Assembly (NCBI GenBank): GCA_003697065.1
Contig: RFFY01000132.1
Location: forward strand, 1 to 18,124
DNA length: 18,124 bases
From: Actinomyces sp.
Lineage (GTDB): Bacteria > Actinomycetota > Acidimicrobiia > Acidimicrobiales > Aldehydirespiratoraceae
Reading direction: 5' to 3'
The notes under the pieces: model-generated
What the model was told of the DNA's origin: nothing
Seen by the model: only the letters and a program-made list of their open reading frames with translations
Databases searched by the model: none
Made by a program: the position numbers and the translations under genes
Shown here: positions 7,264 through 13,474 of the stretch, piece after piece
How the letters are laid out: each line of letters begins with the position of its first letter
Numbering within the stretch: position 1 is the stretch's first letter

Positions 7264-8466
7264 TCAGTCCAGGGGGATGATCTCGACCTCGCCGCCGGGC
7301 TCGACGCCCTCGCCGTCGGGGACGACGGCCAAGGCGGTGGCCTCGGCCATGACCGACAGCTGGTGCGAACCCTGACCGCCGGCGCTGCGCACCGTCCAGC
7401 GTCCCGTCTCGTCGGGTCCACCCACCACCCTCAGGAAGTGGGTCTTGCCGTCGCGACGACGGGTGAGACCCTCGGGCGCCACCGCCCGCACCCGCCGCCG
7501 GTCGATGTCGCTGTGTCCGGCGAGGCGGCGCAGGGCGGGACGGGCGAACAGCTCGAACGACACCATCGACGACACGGGATTGCCCGGCAGGCCGAACACC
7601 GGCACCCCGTTGGCCACCCCGAAGGCGAGAGGCTTGGCCGGCTTGATCGCCACCTGCATCCAGCGCATGTCGGCGATCTCGTCGAGGACGACCTTGACGT
7701 AGTCGAAGGCGCCCATCGACACGCCACCCGAGCTCAACACGGCGTCGCAGGTCTCCAGGCCGCGGCCGAAGACCTCCTTCAAAGCGGCGGGATCGTCGCG
7801 GGCGAGCCCCAGGTCGACGGGCTCGAACCCGGCCCGGGCGCACAGGGCCAGCAGGGTCCGGCGGTTCGAGTCGCGGATCTGGCCGCGTCGCAGGGGGCCG
7901 GGCCCGTCGACGAGCTCGTCGCCGGTCGACACGACACCGACCCGGGGACGGGGATGGGCGACGACGGTGAAGGTGCCGACGCTGGCCAGCACCCCGAGGT
8001 GACCCGGGCGCAGTTCGGTACCGGCGGCGATGACCCGGTCGCCGGGCTGCACGTCCTCACCGACCCCGCGCAGGTGGTTGCCGGGCTCGACGCTGGTCTC
8101 GACCACGACCGTCCCCGCCTCGTCGTCGGCGCGGGTGAGTTCGACCATGACCACGGCGTCGGCCCCGTCGGGCAGGGGGGCGCCCGTCATGATCCGCGCC
8201 GCCTGGCCGGGCCCGACCACGACGGTGGGGTCGTCGCCGGCGGCGACCGTGCCCACCACCGTCAAGGTGACCGGGGCCCCGCGGGTGTCGGCGGCCCGGA
8301 CCGCGTAGCCGTCCATGGCCGTGTTCACGAAGGGGGGAACGGCCTCGCTGGCCGTCACCGCCTCGGCCACCACCAGACCGAGGGCCTCGTCGATGCCGAC
8401 GGCGACCGGCGCCAGCGGCGCCACCCGGTCGAGCACGTGGGCGCGGGCCTCGTCGAGAGGGATCAC
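7264..8466 (-). CDS. moeA: Molybdopterin molybdenumtransferase MoeA
   Basis: MoeA inserts molybdate into adenylylated molybdopterin, completing the basic molybdenum cofactor in the cytosol. The 400-aa protein has the expected domain pattern: FVNTAMDGYAVRAAD (46-60), RIMTGAPLPDGADAVVMVE (91-109), VGVVSTGDEL (177-185), SSGGVSMGAFDYVK (245-258), and FGLPGNPVSSMVSFE (291-305), followed by the C-terminal beta-barrel domain. The GTG at 8466 overlaps the galU stop in GTGA (8463-8466), so translation is coupled to galU and no separate ribosome site is expected. galU-moeA linkage is also known in mycobacteria. Multiple MoeA paralogues are common in actinobacteria, and this window does not show whether it is the only one. 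Confidence 0.96.
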   Translation of the reverse strand: MIPLDEARAHVLDRVAPLAPVAVGIDEALGLVVAEAVTASEAVPPFVNTAMDGYAVRAADTRGAPVTLTVVGTVAAGDDPTVVVGPGQAARIMTGAPLPDGADAVVMVELTRADDEAGTVVVETSVEPGNHLRGVGEDVQPGDRVIAAGTELRPGHLGVLASVGTFTVVAHPRPRVGVVSTGDELVDGPGPLRRGQIRDSNRRTLLALCARAGFEPVDLGLARDDPAALKEVFGRGLETCDAVLSSGGVSMGAFDYVKVVLDEIADMRWMQVAIKPAKPLAFGVANGVPVFGLPGNPVSSMVSFELFARPALRRLAGHSDIDRRRVRAVAPEGLTRRRDGKTHFLRVVGGPDETGRWTVRSAGGQGSHQLSVMAEATALAVVPDGEGVEPGGEVEIIPLD

Positions 8467-9389
8467 CGTGCACCCCCCGGGCGGGGGTCCGGGGTCGGCC
8501 GCGCCCGGTCCAGGGCCGCCGCCACCATGGCGGCGACCTCCCCGCCCCCGTCGGGATCGGCCAAGGCCAACTCGACGTTGGCCCGCAGCCAGTCCAGTCG
8601 CTGACCGGCGTCGTAGCTGCCCGAGGCCACGACGACCCCGACGAGACCCGGTCCGTCGACGAGGGTGGCCAGGGCGTCGGTGAGCTGGATCTCGCCGCCC
8701 CGGCCCGGCGGGGTGACGTCGAGACGGTCGAACACGACGGGCGGCAGGACGTAGCGCCCCATGACGGCCAGCTGGGAGGGCGCCTCGTCGACCGGAGGCT
8801 TCTCCACCAGGCCGGCCAGCTCGACCACCCCGTCGGCCGACACCGCACCGGCGGGGACGGCACAACCGTAGGACGAGATCTGGTCGCGGGGGACCTCCCT
8901 CAGGGCCACCACCGCCGATCCCGTGTCGGCGGCGACGGCGATCATGCGTGACAGGGCCCGGCCCCCGTCCGCCAGCAGCTCGTCGGGGAGCAGGACGGCG
9001 AAGGTCTCGTCGCCCACGTGGTGACGGGCCACCGACACGGCGTGCCCGAGCCCCAGGGGGGCGCCCTGACGGGTGAAGTGGAAGCGGGCGATCCCGGTCG
9101 GGTGACGGACCGCGTCGAGCAGGTCGTGGCGTGCCTTGGCCTCGAGGACCGCCTCGAGCTCCGGGGCCCGGTCGAAGTGGTCCTCGACCGCCTTCTTGGC
9201 CGGGCTCGTCACGATCAACATGTCGTCGAGCCCGGCCCCCGCCGCCTCCTCGACGACCCATTGGATCGCCGGCCGGTCCACGACGGTGAGCATCTCCTTG
9301 GGGACGGCCTTGGTGGCGGGCAGAAAGCGCGTCCCCAGACCGGCGGCGGGGATGACCGCCCGCCGCACCGGGCTCTTCTCCGCGGTCAT
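8463..9389 (-). CDS. galU: UTP-glucose-1-phosphate uridylyltransferase GalU
   Basis: GalU makes UDP-glucose from UTP and glucose-1-phosphate, supplying cell-envelope glycans and storage sugars. The 308-aa length is typical. The nucleotide-binding signature spans residues 14-34 (PAAGLGTRFLPATKAVPKEML), followed by the sugar-nucleotide region AVLLPDELLAD, where the second acidic residue is Glu rather than the Asp I would expect in actinobacterial relatives. LVEKPP and GRYVLPP follow. The ATG at 9389 is 11 nt downstream of the plsY stop, and the TAGCGT 8 nt upstream partly consists of that stop codon. moeA overlaps the 3' end. The C-terminal tail after about residue 290 is Ala/Pro/Arg-rich and probably disordered. 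Confidence 0.95.
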   Translation of the reverse strand: MTAEKSPVRRAVIPAAGLGTRFLPATKAVPKEMLTVVDRPAIQWVVEEAAGAGLDDMLIVTSPAKKAVEDHFDRAPELEAVLEAKARHDLLDAVRHPTGIARFHFTRQGAPLGLGHAVSVARHHVGDETFAVLLPDELLADGGRALSRMIAVAADTGSAVVALREVPRDQISSYGCAVPAGAVSADGVVELAGLVEKPPVDEAPSQLAVMGRYVLPPVVFDRLDVTPPGRGGEIQLTDALATLVDGPGLVGVVVASGSYDAGQRLDWLRANVELALADPDGGGEVAAMVAAALDRARPTPDPRPGGAR

Positions 9390-9397
9390 GGACGGCG

Positions 9398-9403
9398 ACG
9401 CTA
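9398..9403 (-). promoter_or_regulatory. -10 box before galU, overlapping the plsY stop codon
   Basis: TAGCGT on the minus strand is 8 nt before the galU ATG. Its first three bases are the plsY stop codon TAG (9401-9403). No Shine-Dalgarno precedes galU, which favours leaderless initiation here. Confidence 0.45.
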
Positions 9404-10003
9404 GCGCGGCCCCCGCCCGCCCAGTCGCCGTTCCTCACCGCGCACGAGGCGGGCCAGGTTCGAGCGGTGCCGGATCACCAGGACGGCGGCGACGACGACC
9501 GCCACCGCCACCTCGTCACCCGGTCGCCCCAGAGTGGCGAGAAGGAGGGGATAGGCCACGGCCATGGCCAGGCTGCCCACGGCGGCGATCCGGGTCGTCG
9601 CCACGGCGGCGGCGAACAGGGCGAGACACACGACACCCGCCACGGGGGCCAGCACGAGGCCGCCACCGCCGGCGGTGGCCACCCCCTTGCCGCCCCGGAA
9701 GCGCCGGGTGACCGGCCAGACGTGGCCCGCCACCGCCGCCAGCCACACCCAGTCGGCGCCCGGTCGGCCGACCACGAGGCTGGCCACTGCGGCCGGAACG
9801 GCCCCCTTGGCCAGATCGACCAGGGCGACGACCAGACCGGCCCGCCGACCGGCGAGACGGTACACGTTGGACGCCCCCGGGTTGCCCGAGCCCTCGGCGG
9901 TGGGGTCGTGGCCGAGGCGTCGCCCCACCACCAGGGCGGTGGGAACGGTACCGAGCAGATAACCACCGACGATCAGACCACCCGTCACCACGAGCCCGGA
10001 CAC
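9401..10003 (-). CDS. plsY: Glycerol-3-phosphate acyltransferase PlsY
   Basis: PlsY is an integral membrane enzyme that transfers an acyl group from acyl-phosphate to the sn-1 position of glycerol-3-phosphate, the first acylation in phospholipid synthesis. The 200-aa protein has hydrophobic segments at about 3-26, 55-78, 80-95, 113-135 and 140-178. The conserved motifs are visible: GSGNPGASNVYR (38-49), GHVWPVTRRFRGGKGVAT (about 93-110), and HRSNLARLVRGEE near the C-terminus. The start is a GTG at 10003 with TAGTCT 6 nt upstream and no Shine-Dalgarno, so the transcript is likely leaderless. It is first in the plsY-galU-moeA-moaA-moaC strand run. It diverges from the zinc-ribbon gene across a 157-nt region with a tandem repeat. 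Confidence 0.95.
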   Translation of the reverse strand: MSGLVVTGGLIVGGYLLGTVPTALVVGRRLGHDPTAEGSGNPGASNVYRLAGRRAGLVVALVDLAKGAVPAAVASLVVGRPGADWVWLAAVAGHVWPVTRRFRGGKGVATAGGGGLVLAPVAGVVCLALFAAAVATTRIAAVGSLAMAVAYPLLLATLGRPGDEVAVAVVVAAVLVIRHRSNLARLVRGEERRLGGRGPR

Positions 10004-10009
10004 GACACG

Positions 10010-10015
10010 AGACTA
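10010..10015 (-). promoter_or_regulatory. -10 box of plsY, probable leaderless promoter
   Basis: TAGTCT on the minus strand sits 6 nt before the plsY GTG at 10003. Confidence 0.55.
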
Positions 10016-10047
10016 GCGAGCGGACCGCCGCCGACCCGGCGGGGGCT

Positions 10048-10116
10048 CCACGTCCCCGACGGTGCCGTCTCCACGTCCCCGACGGTGCCGTCTCGACCTT
10101 CCCGACGGCGCCGTCT
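10048..10116. repeat. Three 23-bp tandem repeats with internal dyads
   Basis: Units at 10048-10070 and 10071-10093 are identical over 23 bp. The third, 10094-10116, differs at 4 positions. Each contains GACGG-N2-CCGTC, and in unit 3 this is a perfect 12-bp palindrome. The array lies in the divergent region between plsY and the zinc-ribbon gene, 31 nt upstream of the latter's -10 box. The 23-bp period is close to two helical turns, so proteins bound at the dyads would lie near one DNA face. A tandem operator is the simplest reading; no known operator consensus was matched. Confidence 0.75.
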
Positions 10117-10147
10117 CGCTCATGGTGGGGGCCCGATCACCCAGCGG

Positions 10148-10153
10148 TATCCT
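10148..10153 (+). promoter_or_regulatory. -10 box of the zinc-ribbon gene, probable leaderless promoter
   Basis: TATCCT lies 7 nt before the ATG at 10161. No Shine-Dalgarno is present. Confidence 0.55.
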
Positions 10154-10160
10154 GCGCCGC

Positions 10161-10505
10161 ATGCCGACCTACGAGTACCGCTGCGACCGGTGCGGCGCCC
10201 GTTTCGAGGTGTGGCAGTCCTTCAGCGACGACGCCCTCACCACCTGTCCCGCCACGGGCGGGCCGCCCGAGTGCGAGGCACCCGGCGAGGGCACGGTCCG
10301 CAAGGTCTTCGGCAACGTCGGCATCACCTTCAAGGGGTCGGGCTTCTACAAGACCGACCACGGTTCCCGGGCCACCTCGGCCACCTCGGCCTCGTCGTCG
10401 TCGGGATCCGACGGCTCGGGCTCCTCGTCGAGCGAGACCTCCTCGAGCTCCGCCGGAGCCGGGTCGGGCTCCTCGGGCGCCTCGTCGGCGGCCGGCTCCG
10501 ACTGA
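10161..10505 (+). CDS. FmdB-family zinc-ribbon protein with Ser-rich tail, Ruc-like
   Basis: This 114-aa protein starts with the FmdB-type domain: MPTYEYRCDRCG, then CPATGGPPEC, and the conserved VGITFKGSGFYKTD (53-66). Cys 8, 11, 29 and 38 are the likely zinc ligands. The second pair is separated by 8 residues, whereas CxxC is usual, so the second knuckle is expanded. Residues 69-114 form a low-complexity Ser/Gly/Ala tail, predicted disordered. A related mycobacterial protein with the same layout (Rv0991c, Ruc) is known as a redox-regulated chaperone that uses zinc-bound cysteines and a disordered tail. A similar role here is inference; in other bacteria the family is only called a putative regulator. 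The open frame extends upstream, but homology and the leaderless promoter favour the ATG at 10161. The SAF gene follows after 75 nt. Confidence 0.88.
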   Translation: MPTYEYRCDRCGARFEVWQSFSDDALTTCPATGGPPECEAPGEGTVRKVFGNVGITFKGSGFYKTDHGSRATSATSASSSSGSDGSGSSSSETSSSSAGAGSGSSGASSAAGSD

Positions 10506-10580
10506 GCCGCCGCCCGGCCACCACCACCGCTTCCCCCCTCGCCATCGGCCCCACGGGCCGCCATCACCGGGAAGCGAACC

Positions 10581-11243
10581 GTGCCCGACGATCCCTCTCC
10601 CCCGTCCCCCCTGCTGTCGCGTCCGTCGCCCGACGTCGGTGTCCTCGACGACCTGCTCGCCCGCCTGCGTCCCCGCCTGCGGGCTCACCGCACCCGACGG
10701 ATCCTGGTGGCCGCCCTCGCCGCCGTGGTGGCCTGGACCGCCGTGCGGGGCGCCACCTCGGAGGCGGCATCGACCCGTGCCGCCTGGCAGCCCGCCGGAC
10801 CGGTCCTCGTGGTCAGCCGGGCCGTGACCGACGGCGCTCCCCTGTCACCGGCCGATGTCGAGTCGCGGCGGGTGCCCGCCTTCCTCGTGCCCGCCGACGC
10901 CCTCACCGAGCTCCCGGCCGGCGCCCGCGCTCTCGACGACCTCACGCCGGGCGAGATCGTCCGGGCCGCCCGCCTCGCCCCCCTCGGGTCGTCGGTCACC
11001 GCCGCCCGCCTGCCGCCGGGATCAGGAGGCGTGGTCCTGCCCGCCGACGCCGCCGTCGGGCTCGAGGCCGGGGACCGGGTCGATCTCGTCGCCTTCGCCT
11101 CGGGTCTCACCGTCACCCGGGGCGCACGCGTCGTGCGGGTCGGACCCGACGGTGACACCACCGTGGCCGTGTCCGACAGCGACCGGGGCGCGGTGGTCCG
11201 CGCCCTCGCCTCCGGTGGGGTGATCAGCGTCCTCGTGCCCTGA
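10581..11243 (+). CDS. Membrane-anchored SAF-domain protein (CpaB/RcpC-like)
   Basis: This 220-aa protein has a Pro-rich cytoplasmic start, a single hydrophobic segment at about 41-55 preceded by Arg-rich sequence, and a SAF-type domain at about 72-135, from PVLVVSRAVTDGAPLSPADVESRRVP to TPGEIVRAARL. A second beta-rich region at about 140-220 contains AGDRVDLVAF, as in the C-terminal part of CpaB/RcpC proteins. In Flp/Tad pili CpaB is a periplasmic assembly component, but no other pilus gene is adjacent. The start is a GTG at 10581 with only a weak purine-rich GGGAAG upstream. It is 75 nt downstream of the zinc-ribbon gene and probably co-transcribed with it. It converges with uppP, 41 nt away. 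The domain call is good; the role is unknown. Confidence 0.75.
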   Translation: MPDDPSPPSPLLSRPSPDVGVLDDLLARLRPRLRAHRTRRILVAALAAVVAWTAVRGATSEAASTRAAWQPAGPVLVVSRAVTDGAPLSPADVESRRVPAFLVPADALTELPAGARALDDLTPGEIVRAARLAPLGSSVTAARLPPGSGGVVLPADAAVGLEAGDRVDLVAFASGLTVTRGARVVRVGPDGDTTVAVSDSDRGAVVRALASGGVISVLVP

Positions 11244-11284
11244 GCCTCCCGCCCCGCCGGCGTCGGGCTCGTCACCCGAACCCG

Positions 11285-12097
11285 TCAGCGCCAGGGCGAG
11301 GCCAACAGGGCGAGCACCGCCACTCCCAGCACGACGCGGTAGACGATGAAGGGCCCGAAGGTCCGGGTCCGCACCAGCACCAGGGTGCCCCACACGGCCA
11401 GGTAGCCCGTGAGCGCCGAGGTCACGATCCCCACGACGAAGGGCGGCCAGAACGACGACGGCACGCTCACCTCGGCGAAGCGCAGCACCCCGGCGCCGGC
11501 GATCACGGGCAGGCTCATGAGGAAGGCCAGGCGGGCGGTGGCGTCGCGGGAGAAGCCCAGGGCCCGCCCCACGGTGATGGTGGCCCCGGAGCGGGACACA
11601 CCCGGCTGCAGGGCGAGCGCCTGGCCGAGACCCATGGCCAACGCCGGCCACCACCCGAACTCCTGCATACCCCGGGTGCCCTGGAGGCGGTCGGCGAAGC
11701 CCAGCACCACACCGAAGACGATCAACATGACGGCGATGAGCCAGATGCGATCGGCACCCCGCAGCTGCTCCTCGAACAGCACCCCGACGATGCCGGCAGG
11801 AACTGCCGAGACCACCAGGGCCCAGGCGATCCTCCCGTCGGTCGTCCAGGGTCGTCGTCGGAGCACAGGCCCCAACCCGGCGGCCGTCAGACGGGCCACG
11901 TCACGCCTCAGGTAGGCCAGGGCCCCCACCAGGGTGCCCAGATGGACGGCCACGTCGAAGGTCGTCTCGAGCTCGGTGTCGAGTTCACTCCAGCCGAACA
12001 GCCAGCGGGTCAGCTCGAGGTGGCCGCTCGAGGAGATCGGCAGGAACTCCGACAGGCCCTGGACCAGGCCGAGCACGACGGCGTGCAGGATCGACAT
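11285..12097 (-). CDS. uppP: Undecaprenyl-diphosphate phosphatase UppP (BacA)
   Basis: UppP dephosphorylates undecaprenyl diphosphate at the membrane, recycling the lipid carrier of peptidoglycan synthesis and giving low-level bacitracin resistance. The 270-aa length is normal. The first motif, GLVQGLSEFLPISSSGHL (10-27), carries Glu 17 and His 26. The second motif, PGVSRSGATI (165-174), carries the conserved Arg 169. About seven hydrophobic segments cover the rest. The ATG at 12097 begins MSILHAVVLG, as expected for the family. TACCCT lies 10 nt upstream and there is no Shine-Dalgarno. pmbA stops 36 nt upstream on the same strand, so read-through from tldD-pmbA is possible. Confidence 0.96.
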   Translation of the reverse strand: MSILHAVVLGLVQGLSEFLPISSSGHLELTRWLFGWSELDTELETTFDVAVHLGTLVGALAYLRRDVARLTAAGLGPVLRRRPWTTDGRIAWALVVSAVPAGIVGVLFEEQLRGADRIWLIAVMLIVFGVVLGFADRLQGTRGMQEFGWWPALAMGLGQALALQPGVSRSGATITVGRALGFSRDATARLAFLMSLPVIAGAGVLRFAEVSVPSSFWPPFVVGIVTSALTGYLAVWGTLVLVRTRTFGPFIVYRVVLGVAVLALLASPWR

Positions 12098-12107
12098 GCG
12101 GTGTCCG

Positions 12108-12113
12108 AGGGTA
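12108..12113 (-). promoter_or_regulatory. -10 box before uppP
   Basis: TACCCT on the minus strand is 10 nt before the uppP ATG, within the 36-nt gap after pmbA. The spacing is the longest in this window's TANNNT set, so this is less certain. Confidence 0.35.
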
Positions 12114-12133
12114 CCGGGAGGAGGGCCCGACGC

Positions 12134-13474
12134 TCAGGCGCCCGAGAGGGTCACATCGTCGATCACGAGCGACACACCCGCCGCCGACAGGGGCAGGAAC
12201 TCCAGATCCGACCCCACGGCACGGATGTCGAGCAGGAGGCGCTGCAGGGTGGAGGCGATGGTGACCTCGCGGACGGGCTCGGCCGTCTCGCCCCGTCGGA
12301 TCCGCAGGCCCTCGGCCCCGGTGGAGAAGTCGCCCGAGACGGGGTTGACGCCACTGTGGAGCCCGGCCACGTGCTGGACGAGGAAGCCGTCGTCGATGTC
12401 GGCGATCAGCTCTTCGGGCGAGCGGTCGCCCGGCTCGAGACGCAGGGCCCGGGCCCCCACACCGGGCGGCGAGCTGTAGCCCCGCACGGCCGAGGCGGTC
12501 GAGGAGGTGCCCGCCCGGCGGGCGGTGTAGGTGTTGTGCAGGAAGCCCCGGAGCACCCCGTCGGCCAGGAGGGGAACGGGACGGCTGGCGAGCCCCTCGG
12601 CGTCGATGGCGCCGGCGGTGAAGGCCCGGGTGTCGGTGGGGTCGTCGACGAGACGCACCCACGGCGGCGCCACCTCCTCGCCCACCCGGTCGGCGAACAG
12701 GGACCGACCCTTCAGCACGGCCTCACCGCTGAGGGTCGAACCGATGATCCCCAGGAGCTGGGCGGTGACGAAGGGGTCGAGCACGACGGTGAGACGCCCC
12801 GAGGGGGCCTTGCGGGCGCCGAGGAGACGGGTGGCGCGGTGGGCGGCGTCGGCCGCCGCCGCCTCGGGGTCGAGATCAGCGGGCTCCCGTCCGACGGAGA
12901 ACCCGAAGCCGGTCTGGGTGTCGTCGTCGGCGGAGGCCAGGGCGTAGCTGGCCAGGTAGCACGCCGTCTCCCGGGCCTCGGCGGCCACCCCGGCCGAGGT
13001 GGCGACGGCCATCTCACCCACCACGTCGGAGTACTCGGCCGACTCGACACCGATGATGCGCCCGTCGGCGGCCCGGGTGGCCTTCTCGAGGGCGAGGGCG
13101 AGCTCGACCTTGTCGTCGGTGGGCACCGACGACAGAGAGGGCCGGAACAGATCGAGCGCGGGGACGGGCACACCGTCGGGGGCCGCCACCCCGGCGTCGG
13201 GATCGACGGTCCCGAAGCGGGCGTTGTCGCGGGCCTCGGCCAGGACCTCGTCGAGGGCCCCGGCCTCGAGGGTGCCGGCGTAGGAGAAACCCTGCCGCCC
13301 TCCCGCAACGACCCGGACCCCGACCCCGGCGGAGTCCGACACGGTGAGGGACTCGACGGCGCCGTCGTAGGCGCGGACCTCGGTCCCGCGGTGGCGCACG
13401 ACGAAGGCCTCGACCTCTTCGTCGGGACCGGCCCGGTCGGCCAGGGCCGTGGCGATGTCGAGGAGCTCGCTCAC
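12134..13474 (-). CDS. pmbA: TldE/PmbA-family protein, non-catalytic partner of TldD
   Basis: This 446-aa protein belongs to the TldD/PmbA (peptidase U62) family. It has the N-terminal TldD/PmbA domain (for example VSDSAGVGVRVVAGGRQGFSYAG, about 46-68) and the C-terminal beta domain with SGVNPVSGDFSTGAEGLRIRRGE (roughly 370-395). It lacks the HExxxH zinc motif, as known for TldE. In characterised systems TldD and TldE form a heterodimeric metalloprotease in the cytosol that degrades unfolded or modified peptides, such as the microcin B17 leader and CcdA. The start is a GTG at 13474 overlapping the tldD stop by 4 bp (GTGA), so the two subunits are made in a coupled way, matching a 1:1 complex. 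uppP follows 36 nt downstream. Confidence 0.9.
   Translation of the reverse strand: MSELLDIATALADRAGPDEEVEAFVVRHRGTEVRAYDGAVESLTVSDSAGVGVRVVAGGRQGFSYAGTLEAGALDEVLAEARDNARFGTVDPDAGVAAPDGVPVPALDLFRPSLSSVPTDDKVELALALEKATRAADGRIIGVESAEYSDVVGEMAVATSAGVAAEARETACYLASYALASADDDTQTGFGFSVGREPADLDPEAAAADAAHRATRLLGARKAPSGRLTVVLDPFVTAQLLGIIGSTLSGEAVLKGRSLFADRVGEEVAPPWVRLVDDPTDTRAFTAGAIDAEGLASRPVPLLADGVLRGFLHNTYTARRAGTSSTASAVRGYSSPPGVGARALRLEPGDRSPEELIADIDDGFLVQHVAGLHSGVNPVSGDFSTGAEGLRIRRGETAEPVREVTIASTLQRLLLDIRAVGSDLEFLPLSAAGVSLVIDDVTLSGA

Noticed and set aside
8463..8466. galU and moeA overlapping by 4 bp as a possibly novel coupling of unrelated pathways
   Set aside because: The galU-moeA neighbourhood is already known in mycobacteria, so this is shared actinobacterial gene order rather than a new system.
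10048..10116. A possible small CRISPR array
   Set aside because: The 23-bp units are directly adjacent without unique spacers, and no cas gene is present.
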